64,000 nucleotides of DNA. Origin: Prochilodus magdalenae. Taxonomy: Eukaryota > Chordata > Actinopteri > Characiformes > Prochilodontidae. Each line of letters begins with the position of its first letter. Position 1 is the stretch's first letter. This document shows positions 54,035 to 64,000 of the stretch, in pieces. Below the pieces are notes generated by a model. The model searched no databases. It saw nothing but the letters and a program-made list of their open reading frames with translations, and was not told the DNA's origin. Location: positions 52,501 to 116,500 of the forward strand of contig JAMWET010006968.1 in assembly GCA_024036415.1 (NCBI GenBank). Direction: 5' to 3'. A program made the translations under genes and the position numbers.

Positions 54035-54289
54035 GTATCGTCGCTGTCCAAAGAAAAACAAACATCTCCAAAATGGCAACTTTACAGGAGAGGCCAAAAA
54101 CCTCATTCAAGTTTAATGTAAGTCAATGGAACCAGACGTCCTTCCGAGCACTTCTGGGCCGTTTCAGTCAGTCCGTTCATCATGCAAATCTCACAGTGTA
54201 TAAATGGCAGCAGCTGTGTCCAAATGATGCACAAAGGTCAAAATGGACAAAATTGGAGATACATGTTTTTCATTGGACAGCGCTGATAT
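54035..54289. mobile_element. 255-bp MITE-like element, copy 3 (inverted)
   Basis: It starts GTATCGTCGCTGTCCAAAGA and ends GGACAGCGCTGATAT. Its interior is the reverse complement of copies 1 and 2. Confidence 0.86.
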
Positions 54290-55856
54290 GCCATCTGAAC
54301 AGGTTCTCAGTATTCCAGTTGCTTTAAACACTAATGATCGAGAGTGCATTGGCTAGATCACAGGGCAATCTTTTTCCCAGGGTGGGAAGTTTAGGGTTTA
54401 CTATTGATACATGCTAACCAGGGGTTTATCAGCTAGCCATGGAATTTTAGGGTGCCATGGTAGTTTGGACCAAAAACTGAAGATTAAGCTCCATCCAAAC
54501 CTAGTGCCGTTACAGCCTTGAGGATTAGTGACGCCGCTGTTGAACCAGGGAAGTGGTGCGAATAGGAGGAACAGTAATTCAGGCTTTAGGATTTAGGACT
54601 GTGCTGTGTGCTTTTACAGGTACTTTAATACAGCACTGGGCATTGTACAGGTGAGCATTAGCTATGATATACCAATGAAGGAACCAGTCAATGTGATCAT
54701 GGGGAGGAGGGCTGCTGGGTTTATGCATTACTGCAGTTATTAGTTTGTTTTTTCATCCCTTTTAAAGCCATTAATAGCCTTAAAATAATTCTTTCATGTT
54801 TTGTATGAGTGCACTGTGTTTGGCACGACCGCAACTTGTGACCACAACTGTGATATTATAATAAATTAATAAATATTAATAAATAAATGTTTTTTTCCCT
54901 TGAAGTAATTTGTCTCTTTAGTTGTACAGTATCAAATACATGTAACTCCTCAATGAAAGAGAGTAAAGACCTGTCAAAAACCAGACCCAGACCTCTATTC
55001 CTCACCCCTACACGCTAAAGGGTCCATATCACAGCAAAACCAAATTGGCCTGGCTTCTTTACATAGAAGACGTTTGATGTCAGAGCTCTCTGTCCACAGT
55101 CCATATATGGAAACTAATCTAATCTGATTTTGAACTTGTTTTTATGATGGCACAAAAACCACAGCATCAACTCAATACTCATTTACATAAACAGTCTACC
55201 ATATAATAAACCACAGATTCCATATAGTGTTTTGGCCTAGATCGTTTATTAATGAGGCATATTATAGTGCAGCCAATGAGAACACAGATCGCAGATGACG
55301 GATCACAGGTCTGATATAGCTGTTCACCAAAACACCAAGCAAACACAGGGCAAACTGCTGGAGCAGGAAACAAACAAGGGAAGCTAGAATAAACACCAGG
55401 GCAACACCTATGACAAGGGGGATGGACATGAGGTAAGGTAAACACCATATGAGGATCATCTTTACATCCATAAAAGCAAATGAAAACTCTCAAAGAAGTG
55501 ATGCAAAGAAGAATCAGATATAAGGAGAGTCCAGAAGCGCAGTTGCCCGAGTTCTATCCAAAAAAGCTGCACCCAGGAGTCAGATTGCAGTGGCTTTGAA
55601 AAGGAATGTTACAGGGGACAATAAATAATAATAAATACAGACTGATATGGCCCATATTTATTGAGCTACACATACAGAAGTAGTGTCCCCCAGTTTGACA
55701 TTGGGTCACCATGTTTGTTAATGCATTATCTGGTACAGTGATAAGACCTATCCTTGCTTATGTCACGTGCACGGCCGAGTGTGAAACTTACATGATGCCC
55801 AACAAGTTTCAATTCTGTTTGCTGATTCCTTCTGGGTGCAACTGTATATATATATG
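54290..55856. other. intergenic, no recognised gene
   Basis: About 1.6 kb with no recognised gene or repeat. A minus-strand frame at 55179-55493 is hydrophobic but I recognise no family. Confidence 0.5.
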
Positions 55857-56393
55857 TACAGGGGTTGGACAATGAAACTGAAACACCTGGTTTTAGACCA
55901 CAATCATTTATTAGTATGGTGTAGGGCCTCCTTTTGCGGCCAATACAGCGTCAGTTGGTCTTTGGAAATAAAAATAAAGCGTCCTGCACAGTGGTCAGAG
56001 GGATTTTAAGCCATTCTTCTTGCAGGATAGTGGCCAGGTCACTACGTGATGCTGGTGGAGGTTCGTCCTTCTTGGTGGTATGCTGACATTACCCTGGATA
56101 CCGTGGCTCTTGATACATCACAAAGACTTGCTGTCTTGGTCACAGATGCGCCAGCAAGACGTGCACCAACAATCTGTCCTCTTTTGAACTCTGGTATGTC
56201 ACCCATAATGTTGTGTGCATTGCAGTATTTTGAGCAGAACTGTGCTCTTACCTGCTAACTGAACCTTCACACTCTGCTCTTACTGGTGCAATGTGCAATT
56301 AATGAAGATTGGCCACCAGGCTTCCAATGAGCCATGAGACCCTCCCACACTAAAATGAAGGGTGTTTCAGTTTTCATTGTCCCAACCACTGTA
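55857..56393. mobile_element. Tc1-like non-autonomous element with 30-bp TIRs
   Basis: The left end CAGGGGTTGGACAATGAAAC pairs with the right end, which on the minus strand reads CAGTGGTTGGGACAATGAAA. Both are flanked by TA, the Tc1/mariner target. The interior (about 480 bp) has only broken frames. It sits inside a TA microsatellite. Confidence 0.82.

Positions 56394-56430
<37 letters not shown>
56394..56430. repeat. (TA)n microsatellite
   Basis: TA run on the right flank of the Tc1-like element. A shorter TA run lies on its left flank at about 55844-55856. Confidence 0.93.
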
Positions 56431-56433
<3 letters not shown>

Positions 56434-56476
56434 GTGGATAGAAAATGTACAAGATGTGAATCTATATCTATGTGAA

Positions 56477-56490
56477 TTTCTCTCTCTCTC

Positions 56491-56524
<34 letters not shown>
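56477..56524. repeat. (CT)n microsatellite
   Basis: About 48 bp of CT with one CACT interruption. Confidence 0.93.
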
Positions 56525-56527
<3 letters not shown>

Positions 56528-57290
56528 CTCATGGGCGTGCATTTTTTTAAAAAGCCCAAAGATTTGAAACAAGCCGCATACCATACAGCACACCTAGTCT
56601 TGATGGTTCACGATAAGAGATAATATCACTCAGGTACTGAGGAGCTGAGACTGTTCAGAGCTTCATCTGTCAGTAGAAGTAACTGGCAACTAATGTAGAG
56701 CTGAGAAAACCGAACCATTCTATTTCCTGTAAGGACTCTGTTCTGGACCGGACCTGTTCAGGCTTTTTCTGGAATATTCAGATAGCATTAAAGCGATCCA
56801 AGCTCGAGGTAAAAAAAAAAAAACAGTCTAGCAAATTTAGCACTATGTTCATCAAGGAGCAGATCAGGACCAGCTGGGACCTCAGTGTTCGGCAGACGTA
56901 CCTGGAGCAACTGAGAAGCTATCAGTACAAAGTGTAAACTCAGTTTGTTCCCTGCAGCTTTTGGACTTTTGATTTGTCCGAGTTGAGTAGAACTTGGCAT
57001 TCTTGATATTCAGTGGTTTGCACAGTCCTCATCTGAACTTTGTTAAGCCTGTAGGTATACCTTCCACAGTCGTGCCTTGTATAATGAGGATAAGAGAGGT
57101 TTGCTTATCACCCCGTTTCCAAAACAGTTGGGATGCAGTGGATGCAATATGGTTACCATAGTATCGAGATACTAATAGCAGGTTCTGCCACAGATCCCGA
57201 CCAATAACATGGAGAGATTCAGATATCACCACTAGCACCCATGAGTTACAGGAGAAACCATGTGCCGCTCAGAGGTGCAGTGCTTTACCC
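56525..57290. other. intergenic, no recognised gene
   Basis: About 770 bp, no recognised feature apart from an A run at about 56810. Confidence 0.55.
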
Positions 57291-57783
57291 TGATGGTCGA
57301 TGCTGCGTCGCTTTTGCGCAGTGGTGGCACACTGCGCAGCTTGTTCTGTGCGCTGTGTTACTAAAAATAGAAAATTCAAAAACAGACGACTTGCACAAAG
57401 GAAGACTTGTCATCCTCTGTCCGTGTCCAGAGAAGCGACAGCATCTCGGCTCGTTCGTGTGAGCGCGCTGCTCCTGCGTAAACGCAGCACGCCAGTCAGG
57501 GTACCTGCGCCTGTGGGACTTTGGGGGCAGATGTGACTGTGCGCCTCCAGATCAGGTGCAGGTGCTTAAAGGCTGCAGGTGTGGGACACAGCCCCTGCGC
57601 CACTGGCGGTGTGTGTATCTTGGGTTGGTGTGTTGGGACACTGCTGTGGGTTGTTTTTGTGACTGGGAGCTGTAACAGTTTTTTTTTCGTACAGTGGGAA
57701 TTCCCCTCCCTCAGCGTAGCTGTGCGTGCGCGCTCATGCGCAATGCTACGCCGTTATGGCACAGGACAGGGCGCTTTGCTGAC
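57291..57783 (+). promoter_or_regulatory. GC-rich putative promoter with NF-kB site
   Basis: This stretch is richer in CpG than its surroundings, with TGCGCA-type motifs, ATGCGCA at about 57737 (NRF1-like half site) and ACATGGCGG at about 57782 (YY1-like). The palindrome GGGAATTCCCC at 57696-57706 is a perfect NF-kB consensus, about 80 bp upstream of the candidate start. No TATA box was seen. The promoter assignment is an inference. Confidence 0.5.
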
Positions 57784-58005
57784 ATGGCGGAGTGGAAGGT
57801 GTGTTGATTACCCCATGGAAGTGTTTTTTTGATGGGACAGCCCAACCGGAAACTCTCCGCCGCTGCCCCCCAGGCCAGGCCACGAGAGAAGAAGCAGAAC
57901 GATTTCCAGAACTGCGCTCTTCATCATGGTCTCCGCGGGCTCTGCTGGCCGTAGCTGTTGGAGGCTTGCTTCATCTACCACCTCTACAAGACCAAGCAAA
58001 GCTCA
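57784..58005 (+). CDS. TNFSF14-like exon 1: cytoplasmic tail and membrane anchor
   Basis: ATG at 57784 gives MAEWKVC and then a stop. The frame from 57792 reads through FFDGTAQPETLRR and the hydrophobic ALLAVAVGGLL. The third frame continues LLEACFIYHLYKTKQSS to a GTAAGT donor at 58006. These three frames laid end to end resemble a LIGHT N-terminus. The run of seven T at about 57823 is a likely indel site. Confidence 0.45.
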
Positions 58006-61000
58006 GTAAGTCCATACCAGACTGTCCACTCACTTTGAAGCTCTGTTGAGCACTGTCTGTCCCCTGTGTCTGACTCTCAGCAACTGACTCCTTCGTTCAC
58101 ACATCAGCTTTCAGCATCTCACCTTGCATGGCTTTCTGATGTTGAAGCGCTTCTAACTCCACTTCTCCTCATTCAAGCTTCTTTACTCCTCATTTGTAGC
58201 TCCCTAAGTACTTAACTGGAGTCCCTACTCAACTAGAGAGAGGCTCTGACTGAAAGGAGCGTTTGTTCAGTTTTTAGATTTAATAAATTAAATGAATTTG
58301 CTTGTAATAATTACAGTAATGTTTTTATGTAGAACCTACAAAATCACTTTACTGTGTTTGCTGTGGTTTTCAAATGAGCAGCAGTTTCCTCTTTTGCACT
58401 TAAGTGCTTTTAGTTAAATGTCCAGTCAGGTCAGGGCTGGACAGGTAACCAGGCATACTGCCCTATGTGCCAATGGCCCAACACACCTTTGGGCCTATAC
58501 AATTGAGTTCATAATTTTTAATGTACAAACATTACCCAACAGCTGCCCATACAGCAGGTACAGCAACCCCATTGTACAGACCCAGGCACATCTCTTTCTA
58601 GGCCACACCTCCCCTCATAAACAGTCCTTTCGGTTCCTCTAGTCAGGTGACACGACCAGAGTTGCCAGGTCTGTGGTTGTTTGGAAACCCAGTCACAGGT
58701 AAACATTTTAAAGTCACAGTGTGCGGTTTTCCGGACTGTTTACAAAATGTATCGAGGCGTCTAAATAGACTGATCTCAGAGAGTAGGAAATGAATATGAA
58801 TGATAAATGCATGTATACTGAATATGGCATAATTGTGAAGTCCTGTTGATATTGCTTTATGTCTGTCTTGCTATGCAGTGTTAACCAGAGGAGGATGGGT
58901 TCCCCTTCTGATTTCTGCTTCCTCTCCAGGTTTCTTCCTCGCACTCCGAGGGAGCTTTTCCCTGCCCCTGTTGTCCTCGGCTCACTCATGATCTCGGCAT
59001 ATCATGCATTGGTACACTGCTATACTGCACACTGCATACTACAGTAGTATGTACTGCATACTATACTCCCCTGTGTGTCCTATACAGTGCAGGAACAGGC
59101 TTTGACCTACTGTGTAGTATACTAATACCTCGGCTATGTCACTCTGATCAAAACTGATCCTCTAAAGTGAGTTTATCTTTTATCAGTCTTCAGACCTGTA
59201 TATTTAACTTCCTGAGGCTCATTCTGATAAACACATACACCACTACAATCACCACACCCACATTTATACTCAGAGTGGGCTGTGTTTTACTCCCCGGTGT
59301 TACCCGCAGTCATTTACTCTGGCTGAAGCAGGCTGAGAGCTGGTGGTGGGATGCAGTACATCATGAAGATAGCTCCCCCTGTATACTAGAAACTCTGACT
59401 GGAGTAGAACACCATCCGGGTATCTTAAGTCCACTACAGGTTTGCAGTTTGGTTCCATACTGTATACTACATACTACTATCAGGTAGATTTAGTAGAGGA
59501 GTAGTACGTAGTGTGCCATTTCAAATACAGCTAGTGTGTCTGAATCTGCTGTGTTCATTAAACAGGGCGTGAAGTCCCCGGATAATGTATTACAGCAGGG
59601 GGGATTTGGAAGTATGCGTCTCATAATTTCACTCGCACTAAAGAGCCGTTCGAACCGATAAATAAATTGGTGAAATTAGGTGAATAATACATAAAATTGT
59701 AAATAAAAACATTTTTTTACATCTCCTGAGGAGACTCAGGTCCTTTGGAGTGGAGGGGGCACTCCTGAGGACCTTCTACGATGCTGTGGTGGCATCAGCC
59801 ATCTTTTATGGAGTGGTCTGCTGGAGCAGCAGCATCTCCACCGCTGACAGGAAGAGACTGAACAGAGTCATCAAGAAGTCCAGCTCTGTCCTGGGGTGAC
59901 CTATTGACCCGGTGGAGGTGGTGGGGGACAGGAGAATGAGGTCCAAGTTCAAACACATGCTGAAGAACCTGTCCCACCCCATGTACCACTCTGTGAAAGT
60001 ACTGGGCAGCTCCTTTAGTGCCCGGCTGCTGCACCTGCGGTGTGTGAAGGAGAGGTACCGCAGATCCTTCCTTCCGGCCGCTGTCAGACTGTATAACATC
60101 CGCTGTCCTCCGTAGTCTATTTCTACACTAGTCTACTTCTACAATAGTCCATTTCTACTATGTGCAATAAAAACTCAGGAATCTATTTCTATTTCTACTA
60201 TTTATATTTTCTGTAATTTTTGTATATAGATCTTATTTATTATTTGTATGTTTCCTGACACTTCTGTTCTTTCCTCTGTGCTGCTGTGGCATTGTAAATT
60301 TCCCCACTGTGGGATCAATAAAGGATTATCTTATCTTATCCTAAAGATGTGCATTCATTAAAGAATGCTGTGTCTCTGCCTTTGTGGAGAAATAATCATT
60401 CCTTGATGTTGCTTGGAATGATCAGGTTGTTACTAGGTTTGGTTGGTTTTTGTTCCTTTAAGCCCCCCAGAACTTGCAATGTTCTCTCCTTCACCTGTGC
60501 ACTAGTACAGTGCAGGGTGTGACCAACCTACAGCGGATCAGCCACATGCTGGGGGGTTTTGGTCATGTGCTCGGTTAGAAGAAAACTCATTTGCCTATGG
60601 CATGCGTATAGGCCCACCAGGTCATTGTATGTCCTCTGTAAATTTCAGAGACCATCCTTTTGCATATTTATCTATATGTGTGTGTGTGATACATGTATTT
60701 ATTGTGTTTGTAGGAGCTTCTTTTGGATCGAGGACTTCCCGCGCGAATGACCTAATTCAAGAAAAGTGTAGACCATACCTCTCTCCAGGAACGAGTATCT
60801 CAACCTGTACGTTTTAATTATACATTATTTAAAGCGTCATTTGGGGGGGGGGTGGGGGGACTTCTGTTTTTATTGTATCGTGTAATGGATATGTTGTTTG
60901 ACCAATGTGGAATCCTTTCATACTCTCTGGAAGAAGAGATCACTGTGCCCAGCACTACAATCTGTAGTCTTCCTTTGTTGGTCTTCATTACTCATATAAG

Positions 61001-61225
61001 ATGTACCAGGTAGGTGTGAGGGCAGGTAGAGTAGGAATGGGAGGTTGTTGTTTTTATATTGTCAGCTTAACCTTTAATATATGGTCCTTTACTAGTAAAC
61101 CCTATAAGTAATTGTCCTAGTGATGGTAAGTGTACTGTATAGGTAGTTACATAATAAGCCCATTTTGCTTAAATACTGATTGGTTGTTCTGGACCAGCAC
61201 GTGTAGAGACTAATAGAGAGATATC

Positions 61226-61257
<32 letters not shown>

Positions 61258-64000
61258 CACACACATTGAAAATGTCTTTGCAAACAAGCCCTACTAGTGA
61301 CATACATGCCTGAATCTTCTCTTTAACTCTCACCTCATGCAAGTGAGTGATTCCATATCACACAGGTATCCACCAAGCAGTTCTAATGAATATTTTAAAA
61401 CGTTTTTTCTACATAAGACTTGTTTTAAGTATAATACTAAAAAGCTCCATGTGAAAGGTTTTGAAAATCTCAGAAGGCTAAATGTAGCACAGCGAGGACT
61501 CCCCTCCACTTGCAACCACAGTTTGTGTTTGGCGCATTATGTCCTGAAAGTGCTAAGTAAAAGTGAAAATCGTCCATTTGGGAATATTTTAATGATCTAA
61601 ATATGGTGTGTGATATAGCTAGATATACACTAACCACACACGCAGCCACATTTTAAAAAAAACAAATAATCAGCTGTTGTTTGGAAAGTCGAAAGATCTT
61701 GTATAATATTCTAACCTGTGTCTAACATGCAGTCCCAACTTCATTAATTAATATCTATTCTTCTCTTATCTGCTTCTTTTTACATTATCTCTTCACTATG
61801 GAATCTTCGCCACTGTCCCAACAGAAAAAACAAGATCTATCCATTCCATTACCGTCTTATCATCTGTGCAACTGATTCCAAAAATGGCAACTTCTAGACT
61901 AGGAGAGCAAGATCTTAGTAACGGGGGAGGCAGAGACCCTCCAGAGAATCGCGGTCTGACCACAAGGGGGAGAGCAGGAGCGGCCGACTCAAGGAGTTCT
62001 GACGAGGCGTGCTACGACAAGGCCTATCGGCAGTCAGACAGACGAGGTACAAGGGAGGTGCAGCAAGGTGATTTAATGGATGCCGAGAAAAGGAAGGCCC
62101 ATAAAAAAAACAAAACTGAATTAATTAACAACAAACCGTCATAGCCTTACCTAGGTGTACTTATTTTTCACAAAAAATCTTAAACAAAAACTGTAGCAGA
62201 AACAGTCAGTTTGGTAACCGAGACGACCAGGGAAGAAGCAGACGGGGGGTCCTTTTTCACAACCACTCTATTGGGGCCTCTCTATTTGGGGTCATTTTAT
62301 TTCTCTGTGTTGGTCGGTTCACCACTATTTTCATCATTGTCCAATAGGATGAGGATGATTGACAATTTGTACTCAAAACCATGTTTAATTGATGGATGTC
62401 ATAATTTTATCATGCAGAATATTTCCCTACACAGTGTACAACAACAGCAGCTGCTGTGTGTTCGAATGAAGACCATAATAGATAAGTTATCCAAAATTGC
62501 AATGGGGGGGAACAAAATTGGAGATAAAACCAACGTGTTTATTTTGTTCTTCCATTAGACAAGCGAAGAAAACAAACACAAACAAAAAACAAAAAAAAAA
62601 AAAAAAATATCAAAAAAAAAACAGAAACAAAAAGAAACACAAAAAGAAAAAAACAACAAACAAAAGCAATCAAGAAAGAAACAAGAAAAGCGAAGAACGG
62701 AGGAACGACAAGGTGGTGGTAAGGTTCATCATTCTCTATAATCATTCTCCTTTCAAAAATTCTAAAACTATCACCATAAAACGGTGTGGTCAGTCGTACG
62801 GTTTGGTTCATTCCTATCTAAAAACTCCACTATTCATTTCTTCACTCTAATAAAAAAAAAGTCATTCTAAATTTCTGGTCAGGTGTGGTTTTCGCTGGGG
62901 GTGGTAACATGGTGGTGGTTCCATAATTTCTAATCTCCATTGTAAATGTTAAAAGCTAGTAATGTGTTTTTTTCCCGATGACTGGTAACCTGTAAACTCC
63001 AAAAGAGACCTCTCCAGTGCTCATGTGTTATGTCTGTAGCTATGTCCTATTAATTTGGGTCATGATTCACAACATTATGTAATATTTAAGATGAACAAGT
63101 CATGGAAGACTCCACAGTCCCTCCATAAGCACAAAGAAACCACCTCGACCTACTTTAGAAGCCCACCAGCCCACCAAGCCTCTCTCTAGCACACCACTGA
63201 TGGGTAAGGCTATTATAACGTGACTGTTTATTTGATGTATTATTGGCTTTTGTTTATAACAACAAACACCCTATATATAGCTCTCTCATAATAAACTTAT
63301 AACAAAGTTATAAGATTTTATAATAGATCATTCCAAAAGGCATCGTCTGTAATGAAACCTGATTAGATCCCCATTTAGAACGTCACGGTGAAATAAGCGC
63401 AGGTCAGGTGATTTTTTTATTCTGACCTTGGGTTTTTTTTTATTTTTTCAATTCTGACACTTTTTTTCAGTGAAAACACATGTAATAAGACATAACTTTC
63501 AGCCTGACCCAAGGAATCCTTTTACTCAAAAAGCAGTCTTGACTTCACTAGCTATAAAACCAGATTATCAGTTGTTATGCTTGGACTTTTGTGTACAATT
63601 TAAGTTCAAGTTCTAATACTGTTTATCATTTCTTTGTTTTGTTGTTGTTGTTTTGTTGTGACGCTGGGGCAGAGAAAACCAGCCTGATTACGGATGGAGT
63701 CATGCCATGGACCGGTATTGTGGAACTCGAACCTTCACCAACTGGGAGTACACAGAAAACAAGCTGGTGGTGCAGAACGAGGGGCTACTTTTGTACTACT
63801 TACATCTACTCCAAACTCATACCCTTTAAACGGGGGACAAAGATTCATTTACCCACTTTGGTGGGTGATGACCGCGAAGCGCTTTACGACCCCAATTTTC
63901 CTATTGAGCTTCTGCGTAACCGGTACCTTAATAGAAACGCGACCAAACCAACCCAAAAAAGGAACGCTCCCATAGAAAGGTCAGCTACCTTGGCGGCGTG
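57784..64000 (+). CDS. tnfsf14: TNF-superfamily ligand gene, TNFSF14/LIGHT-like (3' partial, frame broken)
   Basis: Four candidate exons fit the layout of a type II TNF ligand: short cytoplasmic tail plus membrane anchor (57784-58005), two small linkers (60714-60765, 63118-63203) and a TNF-homology exon (63673 to the window end). Matches to known LIGHT patterns are FFDGTAQP near the N-terminus, an anchor ending EACFIYHLYKTKQSS, LVVQNEG, YIYSKL and SYLGGV. Splice phases of the last two exons agree. The coding frame changes at least once in exon 1 and three times in the last exon. The cause may be indels in the assembly or real pseudogene decay. Another TNFSF member is possible. Confidence 0.5.
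58006..59721 (+). other. intron 1 of the TNFSF14-like gene (inferred)
   Basis: About 1.7 kb without recognised exons. A segment at about 58432-58500 (TCAGGGCTGGACAGGTAACC) looks like a fish interspersed repeat, family not assigned. Confidence 0.4.
59722..60342 (+). mobile_element. LINE 3' end with reverse-transcriptase C-terminus
   Basis: Translation gives LLRRLRSFGVEGALLRTFYD, then SAIFYGVVCWSSSIS and later RSFLPAAVRLYNIR. This is the conserved C-terminal end of fish non-LTR retrotransposons of the L2/CR1-Jockey type. One in-frame TGA interrupts it (about 59898). A non-coding tail follows and ends GATCAATAAAGGATTATC plus TTATC repeats. It is 5'-truncated, as is usual for LINE copies. Confidence 0.85.
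60714..60765 (+). CDS. candidate TNFSF14-like exon 2
   Basis: After TTTGTAG the frame reads ELLLDRGLPARM, then, with one shift, NDLIQEK before a weak donor GTGTAG. DLIQE resembles the QLIQE of LIGHT at the same place. Length and phase are only roughly right. Confidence 0.3.
60838..60860. repeat. G homopolymer
   Basis: A run of ten G followed by T and seven more G, a likely site of sequencing error. Confidence 0.8.
60861..63117 (+). other. intron 2 of the TNFSF14-like gene (inferred)
   Basis: About 2.3 kb. It contains an (ATA)n tract at about 61226-61250 and a very A-rich block at 62574-62690. A 92-residue frame at 61866-62144 is polar and unrecognised. Confidence 0.4.
62574..62690. repeat. 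A-rich low-complexity block
   Basis: Runs of A broken by single C, G or T over about 115 bp. The lysine-rich frame across it is not credible as a gene. Confidence 0.85.
63118..63203 (+). CDS. candidate TNFSF14-like exon 3
   Basis: Between CCACAG and the donor GTAAGG at 63204. Its end reads KPLSSTPLMG, which could be a damaged form of the KPAAHLTG strand that opens TNF-homology domains. It ends in phase 1, matching the start of the next exon. Weak evidence. Confidence 0.3.
63673..64000 (+). CDS. TNF-homology-domain exon (TNFSF14-like), partial and frameshifted
   Basis: The acceptor GGGGCAG is followed by EKTSLITDGVMPW. The next frame gives FTNWEYTENKLVVQNEG. A further frame gives YIYSKLIPFKRGTK and PNFPIELLRN, and the last bases read KVSYLGGV. 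Each block fits consecutive strands of a TNF-homology domain (LVV..G, YIYSK, YLGGV), so all belong to one exon whose frame was broken at least three times. The exon continues beyond the window. Confidence 0.6.

Noticed and set aside
59806..60099. Minus-strand frame over the LINE
   Set aside because: Shadow of the reverse-transcriptase frame on the plus strand.
62497..62850. Lysine/Asn-rich 117-residue frame
   Set aside because: Translation of the A-rich block; low complexity.

Overview
This window is vertebrate nuclear DNA, almost certainly from a teleost fish. It carries one long multi-exon gene on the + strand, short exons bounded by GT/AG (one GC/AG) splice sites, fish-type SINEs, hAT/Tc1-like elements and LINE tails, and an extreme load of CT, GT, AC and TA microsatellites and minisatellites. 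The species cannot be fixed from the sequence alone.

Positions 3438-44132 hold exons 2-20 of dynamin-2 (dnm2), the large GTPase that cuts endocytic vesicles from the plasma membrane. Exon 1, with the P-loop, lies upstream of the window. All later exons can be read. They give the G2-G5 GTPase motifs, middle/stalk region, PH domain, GTPase effector domain and proline-rich tail ending in PAEPSLLD. The dynamin-2 splice options are all visible: mutually exclusive exons 10a and 10b (139 nt each), a GC-AG intron before them, and a 12-nt GEIL microexon. On the opposite strand of intron 14 sits a mir-199 hairpin, the arrangement known from vertebrate dynamin genes. Its 3p arm carries one substitution.

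The introns are packed with repeats. These include long CT tracts that run directly into several 3' splice sites, a (GT)n tract abutting exon 17, a 1.9-kb 28-bp minisatellite enclosed by a perfect 30-bp inverted repeat (intron 16), a 13-bp CpG-rich minisatellite, a 1-kb AC/AT tract (intron 19), two fold-back elements (introns 12 and 13), SINEs and hAT/Tc1-like remnants.

From 44.1 to 57 kb lie the dnm2 3' UTR and intergenic DNA with a 254-255 bp MITE family, a Gypsy-like LTR remnant, a Tc1-like non-autonomous element and a noisy degenerate tandem repeat.

From about 57.7 kb to the window end I infer a second gene on the + strand, a TNF-superfamily ligand most like TNFSF14 (LIGHT). It has a GC-rich 5' region with a perfect NF-kB site, a first exon with a type II membrane anchor, two weak small exons and a TNF-homology exon running off the edge. 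Its reading frame breaks several times. This could be assembly indels, since the whole distal part is rich in homopolymers, or real decay.
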